Assembly: GCF_025151385.1 (NCBI RefSeq) | Contig: NZ_CP102287.1 | Span: 2,976,001-3,040,000 of the forward strand | Source: Hoylesella buccalis ATCC 35310 | GTDB lineage: Bacteria; Bacteroidota; Bacteroidia; Bacteroidales; Bacteroidaceae | Direction: 5' to 3' | DNA: 64,000 nucleotides | Part shown: positions 51,932 to 60,156 of the stretch, one piece after another | Numbering within the stretch: the stretch's first letter is position 1 | How the letters are laid out: every line of letters starts with the position of its first letter | Notes under the pieces: generated by a model | What the model was told of the DNA's origin: nothing | Seen by the model: the letters and a program-made list of their open reading frames with translations, nothing else | Databases searched by the model: none | Made by a program: the position numbers and the translations under genes

Positions 51932-52036
51932 TGAATATATCTGTTCAAAAACGTATCTTCGGTTGTGATAATTTACAACGTCAAGCTGGGGTATCATCGT
52001 GTGCGGGACAGTGATATACACCCCAGCAGACGGCTA

Positions 52037-52954
52037 TTACTTCTGATAGTTCAACTTGACCATCACTGGATAGTGGTCAGAAGGCAAGCGATGTACATAC
52101 TGGCGGAAGTTCAGCTCCTGTGGCGCAGCACCTTCTTTGCTTACCTCACGACTGGTTCCTTCGGTCCAATAGCCATTGGTTAGGATGCCATATTGGTTCA
52201 CTTGGAACTTGTTGGAAACAAAAACGTGGTCGATGCGACTGTCTGTCAGCAAGGAAGACTTGAAACCTTGGAACGTTCCATTCTCGGCAAAGCGCATTTT
52301 GGCGGCGGTATATGAATCTTTCAGGAGGCCCGACTGGGTGAAGATTTGATAAATCTCGTCATGCTGATCAACATTAAAGTCGCCGGTGAGAATGACGGGT
52401 GCATTGCTGCCTGCAATCTCTTTTATTTTCCTTACAACCAGTTTGGCGGCCTCTCTACGAGCCACGACACCCACATGATCCATGTGAAGGTTAAAGAAAT
52501 AGAACTTCAACTTGGTTTTTACGTCTTGAAACTTTCCCCAGGTGCAGATGCGAATGCAAGCCGCGTCCCAGCCTAAAGCGGGTTTGTCGGGCGTTTCATT
52601 CAACCAGAAGTTACCATAGTCCAGACGTTTGAGCTTGTCTTTCTTGTAGAAAATGGCCGAATACTCACCAGCCTCTTTGCCATCGTCACGTCCCACGCCG
52701 ATGCAATCGTAGCCGTCCAGTCCTTGTTTCAAATCACGAAGTTGCCCCACGAGCACCTCTTGTGTGCCAAAAATATCGGGCTGCTCAAAATTCATCATAT
52801 CGCATATCACCTGGCATCGCTTGGGCCATGCGTTACCTTCCTTACGGTCATCCGAATTGTCATTGCGAATGTTGTAGGTTCCAACAAACAGATTTTGTGA
52901 ACTAACGCATAGCGTTACTGCCAGAAATAGGAGTGTGAGTGTGTACTTTTTCAT
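52037..52954 (-). CDS. Secreted endonuclease/exonuclease/phosphatase (EEP) family protein
   Basis: Exported metallohydrolase of 305 aa. I start it at 52954 (MKKYTLTLLFLAVTLCVSSQ, signal peptide), because the earlier in-frame ATG at 52993 lies inside the promoter. EEP-fold motifs: LFVGTYNIRNDN near 22, IFGTQEVL near 63, FFNLHMDHVGVVARREAA near 157, TGDFNVDQHDEIYQIF near 190, RIDHVFVSNKF near 245, and SDHYPVMV near 293. These are the DNase I-like catalytic Asn, Glu, Asp, His set. Substrate could be nucleic acid, a phosphodiester or sphingomyelin-like lipid; it cannot be told here. Confidence 0.88.
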   Translation of the reverse strand: MKKYTLTLLFLAVTLCVSSQNLFVGTYNIRNDNSDDRKEGNAWPKRCQVICDMMNFEQPDIFGTQEVLVGQLRDLKQGLDGYDCIGVGRDDGKEAGEYSAIFYKKDKLKRLDYGNFWLNETPDKPALGWDAACIRICTWGKFQDVKTKLKFYFFNLHMDHVGVVARREAAKLVVRKIKEIAGSNAPVILTGDFNVDQHDEIYQIFTQSGLLKDSYTAAKMRFAENGTFQGFKSSLLTDSRIDHVFVSNKFQVNQYGILTNGYWTEGTSREVSKEGAAPQELNFRQYVHRLPSDHYPVMVKLNYQK

Positions 52955-52990
52955 TGATTGAGTATTTAAAAGATGATTTTCTAAGTGGTA

Positions 52991-53021
52991 CAAAAATAGA
53001 GATTATTCATGGAAACGGCAA
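52991..53021 (-). promoter_or_regulatory. Promoter of the EEP-family gene
   Basis: Minus strand: TTG (53021-53019), 20-base spacer, TATTTTTG (52998-52991). It places the transcript start near 52985, downstream of the first in-frame ATG. Confidence 0.7.
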
Positions 53022-53137
53022 GACGTTTAACGCTTTTTCACCCGAAAATCAAACCAGATAACAACATAGTAATGTATTCAACATGCCGTTGTCGTAGTTA
53101 TGTCTTGTCGCCGCTAAACTGGCATGACAGCCAGTTT

Positions 53138-55303
53138 TCACGTTTTCTTTCTGAGCGAAGCCGTCACTAAGTTAATCTCTTCGAACGTCACGTCGGGTGA
53201 ACAGAGGGCCTTGATGGCCGTCTTGCCATTGTCAAGACCAACTTTCTCGATGACTTGTCGGATGTTTTGAAGGTGTTTCTCATCTATCAATTGCAGCAAC
53301 TGGATGTCGCCTTGCTGGACAAAATGGCCCAGATGCGTGTATATGGTGCCGACGGACAATTGGCGTTCGGTGGCGATTTGAGCAGGCGACAGCCCGCTTT
53401 TGTAGAGCCTGAAGGTGATGTCTTTCGTTTTCTCTTTCTTCTTTTTGGGTGCCTTTTGCGCCTTCGACCGACTTTTGGCATGCGGTGTCAGCTCGTCCAT
53501 GGCCGTCAAGAGTGCTTCTTGTTTGGCCTTGAGATAGCCTTGAACAGTATACCCGTTTTCAACGATGTACCCGAGTAAGAAGATTTTGGATAGATACAGC
53601 TCGCGCAAATCAGTGAGATAAGTGTCTAAACGGCGCATAGCCAGTTTGTTGTTCGACGCGACATCTTGCGACTGCTCAAGAACATCGCCCAGATACTGCT
53701 TCAACGTCTTGCGAAAATATTCGGCTCCCGCCACCACTCTTTCCAAGAACTGAGGGTCACTCAGTTGCGCTGTTGTCAATCGGCCGATATGCGAAGTCCA
53801 CTTGTATGCAATGACGTTCACCTTGTCTTGCAAGGCCTTGACGGTAGACTTGTGTATCAACGTGAGCTTGGGATAGGCATGGAAGAACTCGATGAACAGG
53901 CGGCACAGCATGTCTTCGGCCCGCCAAAGGTCTAAAAAATTGAAGAGTTCGATGAGCTGATGACGCTCGTACTCATCCTTGAGTTGGGGCAATTGCTCGA
54001 TGCTTCGTTGGGCCTCATCCTCCTGCTGACGGATGTACGACATGACACGCTCATCGTTCATCACCGCATGTGCGGGGATGGGCGATGCCAAAATCAATCC
54101 TTCCAGACTTCTACAGCGGCTCAAAGCCACGTACACTTGTCCCGAGGCGAACGACGATGCGGCATCGATGATGGCATGGTCGAAGGTGAGTCCCTGGCTT
54201 TTGTGGATGGTGATGGCCCATGCCAGGCGCAGGGGATATTGGCTGAAGGTGCCCTGCACCTTGGGTTCTATCTCCTTGGTCTGTTCATTGATTTGGTAGG
54301 TGGTGTTCTCCCACGTTTGCCTTTCCACTAAGATAGACTGCTCATCGCCTGGGCAGAGCACTTCGACATGGTCGTCATCCAGATACACAACGCGACCGAT
54401 GCGGCCGTTATAGTACAGTCGTTCCAACGAACTGTCGTTCTTGATGAACATCACCTGAGCGCCAACTTTTAACGTGAGCAACTCGCTGGTGGGGTAAGAG
54501 TACTCTGGGAAGTTGCCTTCGACGGTGGCTTTGTATTGATAAGTTTTGGTAGTTAGGCTGTTCAGCTCACGGTTGTTGTAGCTGTCGGCCATGCTGTTGT
54601 GCGTAGTCAGTCGAATGTACCCATCCTCTTGCTGGGGGCGGAACGTTGGGTTATAGCGGCTGTTGAGCAAGTCGAGGTCACGCTGTGTCAACTGATTGTC
54701 GCGCAAATGGTTGAGGATGTCCAAGAAAGCCGAATCCTGCTGTCGGTAAACCTTTTGCAACTGCAGGGTGACATAGGGTGTTTGTTGCAGGGCATGGCTG
54801 CCAAAGAAATAAGGCGTGTCATAGTATGGACGCAGCAACTCCTCATCGGCAGGCGTGACAACGGGTGTTAATTGTTGCAGGTCACCAATCATCAAGAGTT
54901 GCACGCCACCAAACGGTCGGTCGCGATGACGATACCTTCTGAGCACCGCGTCAATGGCATCGAGCAGGTCACTGCGCACCATACTGATTTCATCAATGAC
55001 GAGCATGTCGAGCGTACGGATAATCTTGCGCTTCTCCCGGCCGAAATCATATCGATTCTGTACTACGGCATTGGGCACAAAGGGCGACAACGGCAACTGA
55101 AAGAACGAGTGGATGGTGACGCCTCCGGCATTGATGGCAGCCACACCCGTGGGTGCAACCACCACCATGCGCTTGCTACTGTGTTCCTTGACCTTCTTCA
55201 AGAATGTGGTTTTACCTGTTCCCGCCTTTCCCGTGAGGAAGATGCACTGGGCGGTATGTTCCACAAATTCCCACGCAAGTTCCAGTTCTCTGTTCTGTTC
55301 CAT
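53138..55303 (-). CDS. PIF1-like DNA helicase with C-terminal helix-turn-helix
   Basis: Superfamily 1 helicase, 721 aa from 55303 (MEQNRELELAWEFVEHT); an ATG at 55336 is an alternative, while one at 55381 lies inside the promoter. Walker A GKAGTGKTT near 24, VVAPTGVAAINAGGVTIHSFF near 46, Walker B MLVIDEISMV near 107, GDLQQLTPV near 140, and LAWAITIHKSQGLTFDHAIID ... GQVYVALSRCRSLEGL near 362-410, all PIF1/RecD-type. The C-terminal third has a Lys-rich linker (about 620-640) and a helix-turn-helix of the RecQ-tail kind (FRLYKSGLSPAQIATERQLSVGTIYTHL). Probably unwinds structured DNA. Confidence 0.92.
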   Translation of the reverse strand: MEQNRELELAWEFVEHTAQCIFLTGKAGTGKTTFLKKVKEHSSKRMVVVAPTGVAAINAGGVTIHSFFQLPLSPFVPNAVVQNRYDFGREKRKIIRTLDMLVIDEISMVRSDLLDAIDAVLRRYRHRDRPFGGVQLLMIGDLQQLTPVVTPADEELLRPYYDTPYFFGSHALQQTPYVTLQLQKVYRQQDSAFLDILNHLRDNQLTQRDLDLLNSRYNPTFRPQQEDGYIRLTTHNSMADSYNNRELNSLTTKTYQYKATVEGNFPEYSYPTSELLTLKVGAQVMFIKNDSSLERLYYNGRIGRVVYLDDDHVEVLCPGDEQSILVERQTWENTTYQINEQTKEIEPKVQGTFSQYPLRLAWAITIHKSQGLTFDHAIIDAASSFASGQVYVALSRCRSLEGLILASPIPAHAVMNDERVMSYIRQQEDEAQRSIEQLPQLKDEYERHQLIELFNFLDLWRAEDMLCRLFIEFFHAYPKLTLIHKSTVKALQDKVNVIAYKWTSHIGRLTTAQLSDPQFLERVVAGAEYFRKTLKQYLGDVLEQSQDVASNNKLAMRRLDTYLTDLRELYLSKIFLLGYIVENGYTVQGYLKAKQEALLTAMDELTPHAKSRSKAQKAPKKKKEKTKDITFRLYKSGLSPAQIATERQLSVGTIYTHLGHFVQQGDIQLLQLIDEKHLQNIRQVIEKVGLDNGKTAIKALCSPDVTFEEINLVTASLRKKT

Positions 55304-55350
55304 ATCGTAATTGTCGTGGATTAAGCTGATTGACATCCCAACGAACGATA

Positions 55351-55381
55351 CAAAGGTAATCAAAAAATCGATGAGTAACAA
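55351..55381 (-). promoter_or_regulatory. Promoter of the PIF1-like helicase gene
   Basis: Minus strand: TTG (55381-55379), 20-base spacer, TACCTTTG (55358-55351). It excludes the start codon at 55381. Confidence 0.7.
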
Positions 55382-55589
55382 ACCGCTACGACGCTATATC
55401 GATAGACTCCGATTTGTATGAATTTTCTTGACAACGAACCTCTTCATAATTGAAGAATTTGCGAACAAGAGGGCGTCTTGTCGCAAATACGCTCAAAATG
55501 AGAATGATTTGTAAGTTGTTAGTGTATAGGGTCTTACGTTAATGTATGTTCACTGCATGCCTACTTTTGCTACTTTTATTCGTGAAAAG
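55382..55589. other. Gene-free spacer before repeat array 5
   Basis: AT-rich DNA with no gene. It contains TCGCAAATACGC near 55492, shared with the region near repeat array 3, and TTTGTAAGTTGTTAG near 55510. Nothing else recognised. Confidence 0.4.
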
Positions 55590-55699
55590 CATTGAGTTAA
55601 GGGTGCAATATGCATGCTATTGCGCAGCAAACCCATGTTCATTGCGTGCCAAAGGGATGCTTTTAGCAGTGCAAAGTCAATGCTTTATAGCTAATATTC
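55590..55699 (+). repeat. Degenerate 22-base repeat array 5 (about five units)
   Basis: Units start near 55590, 55613, 55634, 55656 and 55678 (spacing 23, 21, 22, 22). The cores are diverged: CATTGAGTTAAGGG, CATGCTATTGCGCAGCAAA, CATGTTCATTGCGTGCCAAAG, GATGCTTTTAGCAGTGCAAAGT and CAATGCTTTATAGC. The period and the CAAA tail identify the family. It lies about 210 bases before the metallophosphoesterase promoter box. Confidence 0.7.
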
Positions 55700-55910
55700 G
55701 TCTTATCTTGCCAACTAAATTCCTGTCTTGCTCCCTGTTTGCCTATCGTTTTTTTCTAAATTGAAAGTTTTTATGTGCCGTTTTTGTGGCGATATTTGGT
55801 AAAAATACACGACGATACAAGTAACTTTTTACTCGTATCGCTCAACTGGATAGGTTGGCCATGCATGCACAAAAGCATGTAAAATAGTTCACGCTTCATG
55901 GTTTTTTGTG
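55700..55910. other. Gene-free region upstream of the metallophosphoesterase gene
   Basis: Open frames here (for example 55546-55764) cross the repeat array and are taken as chance. A CATGCATGCA palindromic stretch near 55860-55870 is the only local structure. Confidence 0.35.
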
Positions 55911-55918
55911 TACCTTTG
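55911..55918 (+). promoter_or_regulatory. -7 box of the metallophosphoesterase-SprT operon
   Basis: TACCTTTG; the predicted transcript start near 55925 excludes the earlier start codon at 55908 and supports 56004. The -33 is poorly matched. Confidence 0.5.
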
Positions 55919-56003
55919 TAGTGCAAATCACGTCTACTTACGAATAAGGGTGGAGGACAACGTGCCTGATCACCCTCTTCTTACGCACTATTATTTTTCA
56001 TTC

Positions 56004-57107
56004 ATGAAACTCTGGGGCATTCTTTTTCTGGTGGTTCCCTTGCTGGGAAGTGCCTATGTTTTTTGGCGAACTTGGCAGCTCATGCCATTCTGTACGCTTG
56101 CCAAAACGGTCATACTTCTCCTCATGGCTTTGGCATTCATGCTGATTTACGTCACTTTCAGCGGCACCATCGACAAGCTACCCATGTGGTTGGCCACCAC
56201 GGTTTATCATGTCAGCACGTCATGGCTCATCATTTTGTTTTATCTCTTCATGGTGTTTTTGGTGCTGGATGTGGGAAGATGGGTGCATCTCATCCCCCAA
56301 TCGTTTACTCATCACAGCGTGGTAGGCACGTTGAGCGTGTGTGGGTTCATGGTAGGCATCTTCGTTTATGGTTATTTCAACTATCGTCATAAGGTGCGAG
56401 TCGCCATAGATTTGAAGACCGAAAAACAGCTTGAACGGCCGTTGAAGATGGTGATGGTCAGCGATTTGCATCTGGGTTACCACAACCGTCGGGCTGAATT
56501 GGCTCGGTGGGTCAACCTGATGAATGCCGAAAAGCCTGACATGATTTTGATTGGTGGCGACATCATCGACCGCAGCATGCGACCGCTGCTGGAAGAGAGA
56601 ATGCACGAGGAGCTTAAAAAGCTACAGGCTCCCATCTATGCATGTTTGGGTAATCACGAATATTACAGCCAATACGAAGAAGCACTGCAATTCTATCGTG
56701 ACGCAGGAATCCATCTGTTGATAGACAGTGTCACGGTGGTCAATGGGATTCAGGTTGTTGGACGCGACGACAGGTTCAATGTTCATCGAAAGTCTTTGCC
56801 TGAATTGATGCAGAGCGTTGATGGCTCTCGGTACACCATCTTGCTCGATCATCAGCCTTTTCATCTTGATCAGGCCGAGAAGGCTGGCGTAGATTTCCAG
56901 TTGAGTGGTCACACCCACTATGGGCAGGTGTGGCCGGTGTCGTGGGTGGAAAAGGGCATTTACGAGAATGCCTACGGGCCTTTGCAGAAAGGCAAGACAC
57001 AATATTTCGTGACAAGTGGTCTTGGTATTTGGGGAGGAAAGTTCAGAATTGGCACCCAATCCGAATATCTCGTGGTAACTTTGACGTCCACGGTTGCAGT
57101 AAATTGA
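56004..57107 (+). CDS. Membrane-anchored metallophosphoesterase (YkuE-like)
   Basis: Calcineurin-type phosphoesterase of 368 aa. The first about 145 residues hold four hydrophobic segments (about 3-20, 32-52, 72-95, 108-130). The catalytic domain follows with the full motif set: VSDLHLGYHN near 152, LIGGDIIDRS near 187, GNHEYYSQYEE near 215, ILLDHQPFHLD near 291, and LSGHTHYGQVWPV near 311. It should hydrolyse a phosphomonoester or phosphodiester at the membrane; the family includes UDP-diacylglucosamine pyrophosphatase-like enzymes. The SprT-like gene follows after 7 bases. Confidence 0.9.
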   Translation: MKLWGILFLVVPLLGSAYVFWRTWQLMPFCTLAKTVILLLMALAFMLIYVTFSGTIDKLPMWLATTVYHVSTSWLIILFYLFMVFLVLDVGRWVHLIPQSFTHHSVVGTLSVCGFMVGIFVYGYFNYRHKVRVAIDLKTEKQLERPLKMVMVSDLHLGYHNRRAELARWVNLMNAEKPDMILIGGDIIDRSMRPLLEERMHEELKKLQAPIYACLGNHEYYSQYEEALQFYRDAGIHLLIDSVTVVNGIQVVGRDDRFNVHRKSLPELMQSVDGSRYTILLDHQPFHLDQAEKAGVDFQLSGHTHYGQVWPVSWVEKGIYENAYGPLQKGKTQYFVTSGLGIWGGKFRIGTQSEYLVVTLTSTVAVN

Positions 57108-57114
57108 TGTCAAC

Positions 57115-57777
57115 ATGAATGATACAGTAATGATTGATGAAGCCTGGTTGCATGCGTCTTTTGACACTTTCAATCGCTTGTATTTTGACAATGAGCTGCC
57201 TCGTCCCCGACTTTCGTTATCGCAGTCGCGTACAAGGCTCGGCAGCATGTCGTGCAAGCATAAGCTTACCTGGAGAGGTTACAAGTCTTATCATTATGCC
57301 ATTCACGTCAGTATCTATTATAATCAGACCGAACGGCAGTATCAGAATGTGCTGTTGCACGAGATGATTCATTATTACATCGCCTACAAAGGCATCGCGG
57401 ACACGTCGCCGCATGGTAAGGTTTTTCGTCAGATGATGAAAAACTTGAATGAAAGGTATGGTTGGGAAATCAGCGTCAGCTCTCGGATGAGTGAGGCAAA
57501 GCCTGCCTCTGTGCAATCATCAGCCACGCCACGGCTCATCCTTTTGCTCGAGGTGCAGGGACGCGGGCATTTCGTTTCGGTGGTCAACCCCAAGTACGCG
57601 TCTGTGATGGAACACGAACTACAACGGCTGGCAGAAGTGAAACAGCACGCATGGTACCTGTCTTCAGATGCTTATTTTAACAGTTTTCCGGTGGTAAGAA
57701 GCCTTCGGGGCAGGAAGATAACGGTGGAAATGCGAAACGAACTCATCCCCAAACTCACACCTCTGAAGGATGTTTGA
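57115..57777 (+). CDS. SprT-like domain zinc metalloprotease
   Basis: Protein of 220 aa with an N-terminal SprT-like domain. The zinc site is H82-E83-M-I-H86 in LLHEMIHYYIAYKG, and H100 in SPHGKVF is the likely third ligand. The early helix has FNRLYFDNELPRPRLSLSQSRTRLG, the standard SprT opening. The second half (about 125-220) lacks the zinc-ribbon of E. coli SprT and is unassigned. Spartan-type relatives digest DNA-protein crosslinks, but a role in that is inference. Operon with the metallophosphoesterase. Confidence 0.85.
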   Translation: MNDTVMIDEAWLHASFDTFNRLYFDNELPRPRLSLSQSRTRLGSMSCKHKLTWRGYKSYHYAIHVSIYYNQTERQYQNVLLHEMIHYYIAYKGIADTSPHGKVFRQMMKNLNERYGWEISVSSRMSEAKPASVQSSATPRLILLLEVQGRGHFVSVVNPKYASVMEHELQRLAEVKQHAWYLSSDAYFNSFPVVRSLRGRKITVEMRNELIPKLTPLKDV

Positions 57778-57872
57778 TTTGTTTTGTCGTTTCCTTTTTT
57801 GTGTTACTCACGCAGTTCGCAACACACACCGTGGTTGTGTTTGGTTCGTTGTTCTTTCATTCAATATAAGAA

Positions 57873-57920
57873 AACAGACCCATCCCGCACCGATTGTTCG
57901 GTGATAGGGATGGGTCTGTT
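57873..57920. terminator. Bidirectional terminator hairpin
   Basis: Perfect 14-base stem AACAGACCCATCCC (57873-57886) with GGGATGGGTCTGTT (57907-57920); the loop adds an inner CACCGA/TCGGTG stem. It lies between the plus-strand SprT-like gene and the minus-strand gene ending at 57938. Confidence 0.85.
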
Positions 57921-57937
57921 CTATGTGTTACGAGAGA

Positions 57938-59881
57938 TTATCTCTTGACAATCTTCAACACAGCAGGGCTCTTGTCGCACATCCCCCTTACGATGTACAT
58001 GCCCGCTGGCAGTGCTTGGAGGGATAGGCGAGCGTTAGGATTCGAAATGGACAGCACGCTGTTACCACTGAGCGTATACACATCCAATCGGTCGAATTGC
58101 TTATCGAGATATAGTTGTGTGCCGTCAAAGCGTAAACCGGTGGTAGACGCATCGGTCGTGACTGCCTTTATTCCTGTCGGAACACTCGTGTAGGTCAGGA
58201 GAGGACATACACCCAGCGATACTTTTGTATCATCACTCTTGTACCAGAAATATCTCCCTGTATATTGATATTTCTCATCTTCTTCGGCCAATTCGTGGTA
58301 GGTGGTCGACTTACCGTTATCATCACGCTTGAGAGCCAATATGGCTATGTCGTCAACTCCATTATTATCAGCCACGCCAGGAATGCCTTCGATGACTACA
58401 AAGAATTCTTCATTAATCTCGATTGGTGTTTCAAATTTGAACTTTGTTGCCACAGGATTGTCGTTTGTGAATAGGGCTAGTTGGGAAACCTTCAGTGAAC
58501 TCTTTCCCAAGACTTGGCCTGGCATGCCCTTGGCATCAGCTTTCGCAATGCTGACAGTGATGATGGAGTCGGGAGAGATGCTGGTTGTTGACACAAAGAA
58601 GATGCCTACCTCCTTGATGGTTGACTTGACCAGGGGCTGATGGAAATGTTCTGCAAATTTCCTCATACCAAGGAAATTGGAGCCAGCATAGTTGCCATAA
58701 TATCCAAGAGCTATTTTCTTCAAGTTCTCGCTTTCATCCGGTGAGATGTTCCAGACATACTGTTCGCCACCAGCCTGTATGGCTTTTTGCAAGATATCGG
58801 TGTTCACGCCTGCACTATTGAAAGATCTAAGGGCTACACTGAACACGCCTTGTTTGATGTATTTCACCACCGGATTCTGTTCAGTGCTGCTCTCTATGTT
58901 TGTTCCATTGAACGTCCAATTCCATTCCGTGGGCCTTCCTTCAGATAAATCCTTGAATTGTACGGGGACATCCGTTGGTACAAAGCAAGCGGTATAGGGT
59001 GATTGATAACCTTCTTCTGGTAGGCCAATCCATGCTTTGGGTGCAACCGTAATCACATGGATGTACTCCTTACGCGTATAAGTGTTGGTGGATTTGCCAT
59101 CACTGACGGTGAGTGTTACGGGATAGGTGCCTGCCTGGTCGTAGCGAACAGTGGGATTTTTGTCTGTCGACTCTGATGGAGTTCCACCTGTGAACGTCCA
59201 TTTGTATGACTGGATGTTGCCTTCTGAGGTGTTTTGAAAGTGTACCTTCTCACCTTCGTTAATCGTTACAGAGGAGGTTTCTGAAGAGTCAGTTTGCATC
59301 AGTTTGAATCCGTCAATCAAGACATCTTCACCCTGTGTGCCTTTATAGTTGAAACTGAAGCGCACTTTTTTGCCGGCATATTCGGATAAATCAATGTCAA
59401 ATTTCTGCCAGTTGGGGCCATCATACCTCATTTCCTGCGCCCACATGAAGGCATCAAGCAAGGTTTTTGACTCGGAAGAGGCTACGTCAATGATAGAAAG
59501 AGTCCATCTGGCACTGAACAAGAAAATGCCACTGAAACAGCTGTAAAACTGGCATTTGCTATTAGGGAGTATCTCTATTTCGGGCGAAATGGTGGTTTCG
59601 TTTTGATTACCATTGCTGTCTGGAATGAATAAGGAATACTTGCTCTTGGGGTCAAAGGCAGTAAAATCAGGCAAACCTTTTACCCGAGGTTTGGCTATTA
59701 AGGTCCATGTGGCACCGGAGTTTACTCGTAAGTACTTCCATGTGTTTGCTTCATCAACCGAGTCCCAGCCCATTTGGTAGTAGGGTTTCACTGCTTCATC
59801 AGCCATGAAAGAGGCTTTTACGTCTTGAGCAAAGCTACATAGGGAGAATAAACTCATCAAACTAAGTAATAATTTTCTCAT
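57938..59881 (-). CDS. Secreted PKD-domain protein with adhesin-like N-terminus and T9SS-type C-terminus
   Basis: Extracellular protein of 647 aa. Signal peptide (1-18, ending LCSFAQ). Residues about 30-200 resemble a cleaved-adhesin/MAM-type sandwich (WKYLRVNSGATW; WQKFDIDLSEYAGKKVRFSFNYKGTQGEDVLIDGFKL). Two PKD domains follow (KWTFTGGTPSESTDKNPTVRYDQAGTYPVTLTVSD near 228-262; EWNWTFNGTNIESSTEQNPVVKYIKQGVFSVALRSFNSAG near 320-360), then an unassigned beta-rich region. The last about 75 residues (RLDVYTLSGNSVLSIS ... ALPAGMYIVRG ... VLKIVKR) match a type A type-IX-secretion sorting domain, so it should be secreted and surface-attached. Single-gene unit. Confidence 0.85.
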   Translation of the reverse strand: MRKLLLSLMSLFSLCSFAQDVKASFMADEAVKPYYQMGWDSVDEANTWKYLRVNSGATWTLIAKPRVKGLPDFTAFDPKSKYSLFIPDSNGNQNETTISPEIEILPNSKCQFYSCFSGIFLFSARWTLSIIDVASSESKTLLDAFMWAQEMRYDGPNWQKFDIDLSEYAGKKVRFSFNYKGTQGEDVLIDGFKLMQTDSSETSSVTINEGEKVHFQNTSEGNIQSYKWTFTGGTPSESTDKNPTVRYDQAGTYPVTLTVSDGKSTNTYTRKEYIHVITVAPKAWIGLPEEGYQSPYTACFVPTDVPVQFKDLSEGRPTEWNWTFNGTNIESSTEQNPVVKYIKQGVFSVALRSFNSAGVNTDILQKAIQAGGEQYVWNISPDESENLKKIALGYYGNYAGSNFLGMRKFAEHFHQPLVKSTIKEVGIFFVSTTSISPDSIITVSIAKADAKGMPGQVLGKSSLKVSQLALFTNDNPVATKFKFETPIEINEEFFVVIEGIPGVADNNGVDDIAILALKRDDNGKSTTYHELAEEDEKYQYTGRYFWYKSDDTKVSLGVCPLLTYTSVPTGIKAVTTDASTTGLRFDGTQLYLDKQFDRLDVYTLSGNSVLSISNPNARLSLQALPAGMYIVRGMCDKSPAVLKIVKR

Positions 59882-59917
59882 AGATATGTCATTTTGATGT
59901 GTAAATGTATAGGGTTA

Positions 59918-59925
59918 CAAAAGTA
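59918..59925 (-). promoter_or_regulatory. -7 box of the PKD-domain protein gene
   Basis: Minus-strand TACTTTTG, 37 bases before the start. No proper -33 box found. Confidence 0.45.
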
Positions 59926-60102
59926 AACAAAATAAATCAAAATGATTACTAATATGCGTAAAAACTTTCTGTTTTGTTTGTTTTGTCTTTGTTTTTGTGA
60001 AATATTGAGAGTAAAAATGATTTGTTTAGTCACGATGTGACATCTTTTGTTGCATGATTTTGATCAGCGATAATGTTGTCTTTATGCATAAATGAGCAAC
60101 AA

Positions 60103-60130
60103 AAAAGGCCTCCAAGAGTGGAAGCCTTTT
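60103..60130 (-). terminator. Terminator of the tricorn-like protease gene
   Basis: Stem AAAAGGCCTCCA (60103-60114) with TGGAAGCCTTTT (60119-60130), one mismatch, 4-base loop; T-rich on the minus strand. Confidence 0.75.
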
Positions 60131-60156
60131 ATGGATATTGCATGTCAAATCCTGAC

